From assembly GCA_014529385.2 (NCBI GenBank), contig CM043946.1, positions 19,832,077 to 19,896,076 of the forward strand: a DNA stretch of 64,000 nt. Direction: 5' to 3'. How positions within the stretch are numbered: the stretch's first letter is position 1; the number at the start of each line of letters is the position of its first letter. Shown here piece after piece: positions 14,131 through 24,209 of this stretch. The notes beneath the pieces are model-generated. The model was not told the DNA's origin. It saw nothing but the letters and a program-made list of their open reading frames with translations, and did not search any database. The translations under genes were made by a program, and so were the position numbers. The stretch is from Adiantum capillus-veneris. Lineage: Eukaryota > Streptophyta > Polypodiopsida > Polypodiales > Pteridaceae.

Positions 14131-15195
14131 ACCTATAAACTAAACCTAACCTATAACCCATAATCTAACCTAACTTAGCCTAACCTAACCTAACCTATAA
14201 CCAAATTAAACATAACCTATAACCTCACCTATAACATAACCTAATCGAAGTCTGTTTGCGTTTTTTGAAGTCATTCTTGAAATCCGTTTGCGTTTTTTTA
14301 CTTTTTGCCGCTAGCTCTAACCTAGCTTATAATCTAACTTAACCTATAACCTAAACCTAACCTAACATAGCAAGACATAACATAACCTATAACCTAACTT
14401 ATAACCTATAACCTGACATATAACCTTAACCTAACATAACCAAAGTCTGTTTGCCTTTTTAGAAGTACACGAGTCATCTCTTCAAAGTCCGTTTGCATTT
14501 TTTCTACTATTAATTTGCCGCTAGCTCTAACCTAACCTATAATCTAACCTAACCTAACCTAACCTAACATAATCCTAAACCTAAACCTAACCTATAGGCT
14601 AACCTAACCAAAGTCCGTTTGTGTTTTTTGAAGTACACGAGTCACTTTTGAAGTCCGTTTGTGTTTTTTCTATTATTAATTTGCCGCTAGCTCTAACCTA
14701 GCCTATAATTTAACCTAACATATAACCTAAAGCTAACCTAACCTAACATAATCTATAACCTAACTTATAACCTAAACCTAACCTAACCGAAGTCCCTTTG
14801 CGGTTTTTAAAATACACTAGTCATCTTCGAAGTCCGTTTGCATTTTTTCTATTATTGATTTATTGCTAGCTCTAACGTAACCTATAATCTAGCCTAATTT
14901 GTAACATAAACCTAAACTTAACCTATAATCTAACCTAAACCTAACCTATAATCTAACAAATAACCTAACTTAATCGAAGTCAGTTTGAGTTTTTTGAAGT
15001 ACACGAGTCATCTTCGAAGTCCGTTTGCATGCGTTTTTTTTACTATTAAATAGCCGCTAGCTCTAACCTAACATAACCTATAACCTACTTTAGTATAACC
15101 TATAACCAAACCTAACCTATAACCTAACATAATCGAAGTCCGTTTGCGTTTTTTCTACTATTTGTCGTTAGCTCTAACCTAACCTATAACCGACA
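13970..15195. repeat. Telomere-like CCTAAC / CCTATAACC satellite
   Basis: Irregular units of about 110-340 bp, most near 170-210. Each holds a block of CCTAAC and CCTATAACC repeats, then GAAGTCCGTTTGCGTTTTTT, GAAGTACACGAGTCATCTTC and GCCGCTAGCTCTAACC. The GCTAGCTCTAA landmark recurs near 13970, 14307, 14517, 14684, 14866, 15053 and 15162. Fragments of CCTAAC/CCTATAAC repeat continue to about 15720. The unit CCTAAC reads TTAGGT on the other strand, close to but not the same as the plant telomere repeat TTTAGGG. It may be the subterminal repeat region of the CACTA element. Confidence 0.75.
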
Positions 15196-15734
15196 CAATC
15201 TTGCATGGTGAATGGTGTGTATTCTAATCCAACCATTGATGTCAAGGTATCTTAAATAGACATTCCTTTAATGAAACCTTGTTGGTGAGGAGTGATACCC
15301 TTATCCAGAGTGAGAGAGAGTCTTAGGGAAATTGACTTGGCAATAGTTTTGTAAGCTATATACTGACATCATGGTTATGGGACGCCAATGTTTCAATTGG
15401 GAGCATCATATTTTTTTCGTACCAAACCTATAGCCTAAACATTAGTTAACTTAACTTATAACATAATTTAAGCTTTTACGTATATACAACCTATAACCTA
15501 ACCTTAACCTAATCTGTTGCCTAAACCTAATCTATAGTCTAGCTAAACTAGTCTATAACCTATAACTTAACCTAATCTATAAGCTAACTTAACATATAAC
15601 CTAAACCTAATCTAACATAACCTATGACTTAACCTAGCCTAACGTATAATTAACTTAACTTATAACATATAACTTATATCCAAACCTAACCTATAACTTA
15701 AACTAAACCTAACCGGAACCTATAATTTAAACCT

Positions 15735-16020
15735 CATCAATCGCATAATTTCAAATATGACATAATTCAAAACGAAATTTCTTCAAAACGTAATTTCAAA
15801 ACAAGATTTTTTCATAGCATAGTTTTGAAACAACATAATTCCAAAACAACATGATGAGATGCTAGAGTAATTTCATAACATAATTTCAAAATAAAATTAC
15901 CCCAAATCATAATTTCACAACACAAACCATAATTTCAAAACAAATTTTTTCCAAAGCATTATTTCTAAGCAAAATGGCATAAAAACTTAAAGCATTGAAA
16001 TTTTAAAGCATGAAATTTCA
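15735..16020. repeat. Short-motif array, CATAATTTCAAAACAA type
   Basis: Around ten imperfect copies of a 16-20 base motif built on CATAATTTCAAAACAA. It follows the CCTAAC satellite directly and is very A+T rich. Confidence 0.6.
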
Positions 16021-16329
16021 TTTTGTCAATATACAAATTAATTTAATATGCATTAAAATTTTGAGCACTCACATGCGGCCTATTTGAGCAATAAAGGGTT
16101 TTGTAAACGTCCTTGAGCCTGCAAAAATGCACACACATTCACACACACAGACACTATGCAAAACCCTAAACCTACAAGCAAACTTGAAAAGAATCTCACC
16201 TTGGTGCTAGAGAGTAGTCCACAAGCAAGATTTTCACCTCCGGCAAGATGTTACGCACCAGATCTACAGTAGGTGAGGAGGAGGAGGGCAAAAGAAGCGG
16301 TGCAAAAACTAGAGAAATGCGCAGGGAAA

Positions 16330-16541
16330 GACCCGCGGGTTCGGTTTTTGCAGGGTTCATCGGTACATGCATCGGTTCAAGTGTCGAAAAACTCATCTAT
16401 ATAGGCATCAAAAGAGACATCAGTATATGCATCGGAAGAGACATCGGTATCTGCATCAGAAGTTCAAAAACTACTTTTTTTTAAAAAAAATCATCTCCCT
16501 CCATACTTACCTACACATATACCGATGCCAGCCATTGATGC
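16330..16541. repeat. CATCGG-type spaced motif cluster, possible CACTA subterminal repeats
   Basis: CATCGGTA, CATCGGTT, CATCAGTA, CATCGGAA, CATCGGTA and related hexamers recur every 12-18 bases between about 16357 and 16460, with an inverted ACCGATGCC at 16520. Such clusters are typical of transposase-binding subterminal repeats in CACTA elements. The array is cut by the Ty3 element starting at 16542. Confidence 0.4.
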
Positions 16542-18832
16542 TGGAGAGGGGGAATGGGGGAACACGCCCAGCACAAACAAACGGGCCTCTCTATAGCTCA
16601 GAGTATTCACAACACCCCTATCCTCTCAGAAAACACCTTCAAAGAAACACTTAACACTAGCAGACCAACGCCTGCTCCATTGCCACTGCTCACACACTCT
16701 ACAACCCCACCACATGACGCACACCTGTTACCATGGCCTGTCTCCACCCTTACACACGCACACAACCACTCAATCTCACTCTCTCACTCAAAACACCATC
16801 GGTCCAGGGGGGCACACACTTCCACACAGCCGGCACCGAGGAGGGACATGAAAGCAGGAGAAAGAGAAAGGGGGAAGGGGAAACAACAGCACGGGAGGCA
16901 ACTGTGGCTTGATTGCACTTCAAAAAACACATACACCGGCTTGCAATGCCATCACCATGGCCATTTTCAAGCAAAAGTTACAAAGGGGCTAGCTTGCTAG
17001 AGAACTCCACTTTACAGGCTTCAAACGGCACCTCCAAAGGCCAAGAAAAAGCCCCCAATTTGATTAATTTTTTACTTTTATAGGGGTTGGCTTTAATTTG
17101 AGAATTTACAATTTAATAGGTCCACCTGGCACCTTGAATTGGCATCTTTGGGAAAGAGGGCTCCGCTTTGCTTTATCTCTCTCTTCTTCACTCTTTGCAC
17201 TTGGGGGGGGGGGGGGGGGGGGGCATTAGCGACGTCGCTATTGCCCCCTAGGCTTATTATTTTTTTATTTTTATCTTTTCATTTTTTACCCCTACTGGCC
17301 TCAACCTTACACTGCTCCATTTTTTACTTTGACTCTCCCTTTCCTCTATCTGACTCCTCTTTTTCCCTTGGCTTCCACTTTGTCCGGACATTCCCTAGCT
17401 TGGCCCATTTGGCCTTGCTCCTTTGGTCTTCCCCTTTGCCCTCTTACCTTTTGCATTTGCTTGGCCTGGACGCCCATGCCTTTCATAGTCCGGCCACTTG
17501 GCCTTGTCCATCTGGCTGCTCTCGGGCCTTATCTCTCTCTCCTTGGCTCGCCTACCCTGGCTGTGGGACCTTCCCCTTACCTGAGGGGGGGAGGCAATAG
17601 CGATGTCGCTATTGCTCTCCTCCTCCTCCTCCTCAAAAGTTTGGCCGCGGGACCATCCCCCCATTGGGACGCCACGTCACTATGTACAATGCCGGACTCC
17701 GCCACCGCTCCGGGGGCACGCCAACACATTCGCCAACTGTCGCCGCCAAAATAGGCCCACGGAGCGCCACAACAACGCCGCCAGCGCGCTCGCCATAGCT
17801 ATGAGCTCAAGGAGCTCACGCCTTGTGATACTCTTAGGATGTGCTCGCCCCAGCTCTTATAGCCCGGACTTTTCATACACGTGCCCGCATGTGGGAATTT
17901 TACTCTGCCACGTGGCGGTCCCTGGGAGAGCCTCACTACAATGGCCGCCAAGGCCTTCAAAAACCATTCTTCTTCTTTTTTTAAAAAAACTAAAAAACTT
18001 CCCTTTTTTGCTTGCACTGGGTACTCTGCTATGCCACACTCAATTGGCCTATGCACCGTCTGTCAAACCCTACCGAAATCCACCGTGTTTATCTTCAAAA
18101 TACCTGCCTCTGGTCCCACTTTGAGATTCCCAAGGTTGACATCCAAGGCCGTAAAAAATGCCAAAAGGCATCTGCCACTTTCCTCTCTGCTTTACCTCCC
18201 GACTTCGTCCTGCCACACCTATTTGATCGAGTGTCTGATTGAGGCACCGTTGATTTGTGCTAGCTCCACATGGTGAACACTTCCACCGAGAACCTTGGCG
18301 AGGCTAAAATGACGCCAGATGGCGCATTTCCCTATGCAATCAAATGAGCACACACCTGGCCCCCTCAAAATCTTCTAATGGCCATAACTTGCCATCCAGA
18401 GCTCCGATTCGCAATCCGAGAAGACAGGCATGCTCCACAACTCGAGCACTACACACATATACACTGACATCAGCCCAGGCTACCCGTCCCCAACTGCCCT
18501 GTCCGTCGGGGATCTGTTACATACTCTTTCTTTAAACTGCAATATCTTGAGCACCGGGGCTCCGTTTGACGAGCCGTCTGGACCGGCTTCTAGAGCACGT
18601 TGTCCTCTACATTCTAGAGCTTGGACTTAGCACTTCGGACATCTTGACCTACCATCCCAATTGGACCATTCCGCTGCACTTTTGGCCTAAAAAACCACAT
18701 CAGGCATACTTTCCCGCTACCCTTTGGCTGCCAAGGGCCTTGGTGCCTACCCTATCCTTCTGCACTGCACTCGACTGCACCCTTTGCCTGGCATAGACCA
18801 CTTGATAGCTTCGACCAACTTTAGTTGTACCA
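16542..18832 (-). repeat. 3' LTR of Ty3 element 1
   Basis: This matches 24210-26491. On the plus strand it begins TGGAGAGG and ends GTACCA; in element sense it begins TGGTAC and ends in CTCCA. It carries a 21-base G run (17203-17223), two palindromes (17223-17244, 17594-17615) and a minus-strand TATAAG near 17856. Apparent ORFs within it (for example 17139-17600) are not genes; they appear in both LTRs with indels. A clean polypurine tract next to this LTR was not found; a GGGGGGTGGG stretch lies about 180 bases inside, near 19011-19020. Confidence 0.88.
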
Positions 18833-18997
18833 TCATTGCCCAGCACCCTCGTCGAACATTTATGTTCGACCAAAAGCATATGTACAAACTTTAAAATTGG
18901 CACACCAAACTGATGATTAAAAGCATTGACAAAAGCACAACTATATGTACAGGCTTGTACAAAAGCTTCATCTTCTTTCTTTCGCACACTGCATGCT

Positions 18998-21900
18998 TTA
19001 GGTGGGTTGCCCACCCCCCTTGACTATAATCTGCTGCACTTCAGGTACTAAATCCCTCTCGAAATACAGTTTGAGCCACACACCATTCACCTTGTTTCTA
19101 AGAAGCTTGCCATTCGCTCTTACCAATTGATACGTCCCATTCGGAAAGGCCTTCTTCACTTTATATGGACCCGTCCACTTCTTCTTGAACTTCTTCTGGA
19201 ATGTGAAATCCAGGTAGCTCTCATACTTCATGACCATGTCTCCTTCCTCTATCTTCTTGTCCGGCAGGTTCTGATTGAACTTGGCAATCCGCTTCTCTCT
19301 TTGCTTCACATAATAGTCTGCTGCAGCTTCTCTGTCCATCTGCAAAGCCTCCAAGCTGGCTATCCAATCCTGTAGAACTCCTTGTTGAGTGGCATTGACA
19401 TGCCACATACCCTTTAAAGCACCTAGCTGTGCATGCACTGCTAACACAGCCTCCTTACCATAGACAAGCTCGAATGGGGTGAAATTTGTAGCCACCTTAT
19501 AAGATGTTCTATATGCCCACAAACACTTCTCTAGATTTGCTTCCCACTCAGCTTCTTGCTTATACACATACTTTGTTAACATTTTGACAATTTGACCATT
19601 AGCACTCTCGACTAGACCATTGCATTGGGGGTGATAGGGTGAGGAAAACCTGTGCTGAATCTTTAACTTTTCCACTAATGAACTCATGAGCTTGCTTCTA
19701 AACCCCTGACCCCTATCAGAAACTAACACCCATGGAACACCAAAACGGCAACATATGTTATCAAACACAAACTGAGCCACAACATTAGCATTTACTTCTT
19801 TCACTGCTTTGGCCTCGACCCACCTGGTAAGGTAGTCAATGGCTACCACCACGTACTTCTTACCACTAGTAGACTTTGGGAGAGGGCCTATAGCATCGAG
19901 ACCCCACTTCTCAAAGGCACTTTGTGCGATGATGACACCGTGTGACTCTGCTACCAGCCGTCTTTCACCTATAGTCCGACACTCGTGGCACGTCTTACAC
20001 CAGTAATGCACGTCCTTTACAATGGAAGGCCACCAAAAGCCTGCTCTAAGCACTCGAAACAGAACCTGATCTTTGCCCTGATGTCCGCTCTCTTCATGGC
20101 ATTGCTCTAGCACCATCCCTATCTCTTCTTTATACAGCACCCTTCTAAGCACTCCATCACGCCCGTAGTTCATGAGATCTTCACCTACCAGTGTGAATTT
20201 GCGGGCCTTTTGCACCACTCTTCTCTTTTGCAGCTTGGACAAATCCTCTGAACATTGCCCTGTACTCAAAAAGCCTTGAATCTCCTTTAGAGCCTCTCTA
20301 CCTGCATAAGTGGCTGGGGCCACATATAGACCTACAACATGTACCTGTACTTTGCTACTAGCTAGTTGATCCGCCTCTTGATTCTGCTCTCTCCTCACAT
20401 GCTTGAATTGGATTTCTTCAAAAGACTTCAACATCTTTTTGATGGAAAAGAACCAATGTTTCAAAGAATCGCGCTTTACCTGCCATTGGCCTAGTAGTTG
20501 CTTGATCACTAGCAATGCATCTCCCTTCACCACCAACCTTGAAATGCCGAACTCTATACACTGCTTTAAACCCAAATGCAGAGTGAGATACTCCGCCTCA
20601 TTATTGGTGTGGACATCCTCCAGATCATATGCCTTCGAGAATATAGTTTTGCCATGTGGGTCATGTATCACCACACCTCCTCCTGGTTTTTGCACTACCC
20701 TTCGATATGCTCCATCGAACCACATAGTAAAAGCATCTTCCAAGTCGGTTTCCTCCTTGGCTTCATCTCGCACCACCCTCAGATAGGCCAGCAAATCGAT
20801 AGCCTTACTGACAAGAATGTCTGCCAGGTGAGACCGACTCGTGTGATCCACCTTGAACTCGAACTCGAACTCCTGTAGCTCCAACACCCACTTCATAATC
20901 CTCCTTCCTGGCCTCAAATGTAGCACTACCTCTGGCAATAGATTATTAGCCGTCAACACAAAAAACTTACGCACAATCAAATGGACTTTGAACTTCCTGC
21001 AAGCGAAGACTAGAGCCATCACCCACTGCTCCGCCTCGGTGTAGGTAGCCTCTCCTGGGCTAATCACCCTGCTCTCGAAGTATATCGGCTTGTAGCTTCT
21101 CCCTACCTTTTGCAATAGAACCGCTCCAATAGCAACTGTGCCCACTGTCATAGACACATAGAAGTCGTCCTCTGGATTGGGAGGACACACCGCTGGAAAC
21201 TGACACAAAATCTCTTTGACCCTATCAAAAGCCTCCTGAGCTTCCTCATCCCACTCATAGTCATGCACTTGCTGAGCCCTCTTTTGAAGAGGATGCACAT
21301 ATTGCGACAGCATCCAAAAGAAACGTGACAAATATTTCAACTTATGAACAAATGAAGCCAAACCTTGAGCATCTGATGGCGGCTCCATCAACACCAATGC
21401 CTTCACCTTTTCGGGATCCGCCTCTATACCGTTTTGCGACACCATATGACCTAACAGCTGCGCTCGAGGCTGTGCTAGCTTGCACTTTCTTGGGGTTCAA
21501 CTGACCTCCTTCTTCATCAAGCCTTTGAAAGCATAATTGGAGCTTTGATAGGTGCTCTAACCTTGAACTGTAGCAGCCGATATCATCCATGAAGACCCTA
21601 ATAAAACGGCCCAAGTATGGACCAAATACCCTTTTCATCCAACCTTGGAACGTGGCATATGCATTCACTAATCCAAATGGCATCCTGCGGTAAGCGAAAC
21701 AATCCCATGGAGATATGAATGTGGTCTTCAGCTGGTCTTCAAGTGCAATCCCTATCTGAAAATACCCTGAAAAGCCATCCATAATCGAGTACCTCTCATG
21801 CCCAGCCACCCGGTTTAGGATTTCATCTTGAAACGGCAAGGGGTAGTGATTCCTCTTAGTCGCGGCATTCAATGGCTTGTAGTCGACACACACTCTCCAT

Positions 21901-23264
21901 TTCCCATTCTTCTTAGGGGTTATGACCACTGGCGAGACCCACTCTGACTCCTTCACAGGATATATGATGCCTGCATCCAATAGCTTATTGATCTCCTGCC
22001 AAAGGGCTTCTTTTTGAATTTCTCCTAGTCTTCTCAGCTTCTGTGCTTTAGGCTTATGTCCCTCCTTAAGAACAATTTTGTGCTCCACCCCTTTTGCACC
22101 TCGCAAATGCTTGTACTCTGTCGCAAATAGATTTGGATATGACTCACACAGTTGAACATAGCCCTCCTTTTCCCCTTTGGTAAGGTCTTCACTTATCATA
22201 CTCGAAACCTCCTCTATGCTTAAACCATGAGCTTGAGGCTGCATACCTTCTTCTTTAGGTGGAGAGTCGTCTATGGTGACTCCGAACAAGTCTGCATCTA
22301 TCTTCAACATGTCATCCTCGCTCTCCTCTTCCTCTGTGCTAGTATAGCCTTCATCATAGCCCGTCTCGGTCTCGTACTCATAGCTCGTCGTGTCGCCCTC
22401 ATCTTTAACTACCATAGGACGAGAACTGCTCTCCTTGGTCTTCAAATCAAGCACAATTTGCCTGCCTCTCTCTTTGTCAGGCAAAGTGAACACTTTGCTC
22501 TCCGAATCTTGCTTTGCACCTATTGCCAAAAGCCATGGCCTACCCAAAAGGATAGGGTAAGCATTATCCCCTGCTTTCATCACAAAGAAGTCAATTAGGC
22601 ACTCTATGCCCATGACCTTGACCTTTACATCCTGCGCCACTCCCAAACACCTGGCTTTAGTATGGTTGGCCATCCTCATGCGCACATTTGACCTGACTAC
22701 TGCCTTGACTCCTGTCTCTTTCATGGCTGCTTCCGTCATGACACAAACCTGCGCTCCACCGTCTATGTAGGCTTGTACCTGCATCCTCTTCTCTATAATC
22801 GCATCCACCAACGGAAGAACATCAATGGGGATACCTACCCTCAAAGCCATGTTTTGCACTGCTTGGATATTTCCCTTAGCTCTTGGCAGCCTGGTGCTAA
22901 CACTTGTGGACCACTGCCTTCTTAGCTTTGGATTTAAGGCTAACAATTGACCAAACGTAATATTTGCCTTTTGATTCTGAACATCACTCACCAAATTGTA
23001 CTCGGGATAGCCACGTCCTAGCTGGAAATCCGCTTGTTTGATTTTGTGACGCCTCCTTCTCTTGCTAGGTTCAGGTTGCTCTCTGCCTTCGTACACCTTC
23101 TCTTTACCCTTGCGAGCTCTAGTTTCCCGCTCTACCTCTGTCTCCCTCTCAACTCTTGCCCTCTTATTGGCCAAAATTTCGACATCCTGCTTGTCCACCC
23201 CTATGATGTTTACTCTTGGAACTTCACCTCCGTTTTGCGGAGCTGGTTGCACAGGATTCTCCAC
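18998..23264 (-). pseudogene. pol of Ty3 element 1: protease, RT, two RNase H, integrase
   Basis: The polyprotein makes and inserts the element's DNA copy. Visible in order: protease with YIDGGAQVCVM (near 22763; DGG is common in Tat proteases), RT with KWRVCVDYKPLN, MPFGLVNAYATFQ and VFMDD (near 21590), RNase H with YVSMTVG...AEQW, then a second RNase H with FDGAYRR, NNEAEY, GDALLVIKQ and NQEADQLAS (about 20720-20350). The integrase has an HHCC finger (GHQGK...CKTCHEC, about 20090-19970), catalytic LDAIGPL, VSDRGQGF and NGLVESANG (about 19900-19620), and a C-terminal tail. The frame is broken once: one extra base in an A-run on the minus strand (plus-strand T run 21485-21487) after QLNPKK shifts the rest. 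A TAA stop separates it from gag in the same frame. Confidence 0.88.
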
Positions 23265-23267
23265 CGC

Positions 23268-24167
23268 TTACTCTCTTGGACCATTGTACTGCCCTTGACC
23301 TCGACCTCTACCAAAAAGCGGGTACATACCTCCTCTTTCTCTCTGCGGTTGAGGACAATCAGGCGCATAATGCCCTTCTTCTCCACAATTGTAACACCTA
23401 CCAGGTAGTGGCCGTGCCCTGCCCCTTGCTCCTCTTGGTTGTCCTCTATCCATGACACTGAGCCGCAACTCCTGCATCTGCTCGGACAAATCTTGCACTG
23501 TGCGCACCCAATTTTGCGGCACAACAGCTACACCTCGAATTCCCTGATTTTCTTCATGTCCAGCTTCTCTCGAACTTTGCGATTGAACATGGGCCATCGT
23601 CTCGTAGCCTGACACGCCCTGCTCTATCTTCTTCTTTATCTTTCTGCTCTTCGACCGTGCAATGGCTACCGCACCATTATAATTCTCTGGGCTCTCGAAA
23701 TCGACTTTCTCTCTCACCTTGGGATGTAGACACGCCATGAATTTGTCTAGCTTGAAGTAATCTCCATTAGCCAATTGCATGGCTGCCGCTAACTCTACCC
23801 AACACTCTTCAAAATGACCCAAAAACAAATTGAACTCTTCACTTACGTCTTGCTTAAGCATCTTCAGCTTTGCATCCACTTCGACTGGGGAAGTCTCCTT
23901 GTGAAAGTCGTGAAGAAACCTCGCCCATAGAGCCGGCCATGCTTGCTTCGGCTCACCTTCCAACGCGTCGTACCATGCTTTAGCTCTACTACGCATCACC
24001 AAAGGAAAAGTTTGCATTTTGCTATCCTCGTTCGGCATACGCAACGATAGCATATACAGCTCGAAATCTGACACCCACTCGTCAGGGCTCTCTTCTCCTG
24101 TGAAAATCGGTCTATACCTTCTACCTGCCATGACTTCCAACACAAAAAACCGTTTCTTTTTTACCAA
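23268..24167 (-). CDS. gag of Ty3 element 1
   Basis: 299 codons, ATG at 24167. It has a retrotransposon-gag capsid core (RAKAWYDALEGEPKQAWPAL, VEVDAKLKMLKQDVSEEFN, LHPKVREKVDF) and a C-terminal CCHC knuckle, CYNCGEEGHYAPDC. Gag assembles the particle that packages the RNA. The stop at 23268 is two codons before the pol ORF and in the same frame, so pol could follow by readthrough, or the stop may be a mutation; the related element at 54.8 kb has no stop at this point. Confidence 0.88.
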   Translation of the reverse strand: MVKKKRFFVLEVMAGRRYRPIFTGEESPDEWVSDFELYMLSLRMPNEDSKMQTFPLVMRSRAKAWYDALEGEPKQAWPALWARFLHDFHKETSPVEVDAKLKMLKQDVSEEFNLFLGHFEECWVELAAAMQLANGDYFKLDKFMACLHPKVREKVDFESPENYNGAVAIARSKSRKIKKKIEQGVSGYETMAHVQSQSSREAGHEENQGIRGVAVVPQNWVRTVQDLSEQMQELRLSVMDRGQPRGARGRARPLPGRCYNCGEEGHYAPDCPQPQRERGGMYPLFGRGRGQGQYNGPRE

Positions 24168-24186
24168 CTAGGAGCAATCAGTGTGC

Positions 24187-24204
24187 TCCTCAGTGGGGGC
24201 ACCA
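24187..24204 (-). promoter_or_regulatory. Primer-binding site of Ty3 element 1
   Basis: Read on the minus strand this is TGGTGCCCCCACTGAGGA, five bases inside the 5' LTR. It starts with the TGG expected opposite a tRNA CCA end. The same 18-mer is in the element at 53991. I cannot name the tRNA with certainty. Confidence 0.75.
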
Positions 24205-24209
24205 GAAGA

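Noticed and set aside
13970-15720. True telomere
   Set aside because: The repeat is TTAGGT/GTTATAGG mixed with other motifs, not a clean telomere array, and it lies between transposon genes.
17139-18535. ORFs of 60-170 codons inside the LTR of Ty3 element 1, repeated at 24808-26455
   Set aside because: They lie in LTRs, are shifted by G-run length differences between the two copies, and match no domain.
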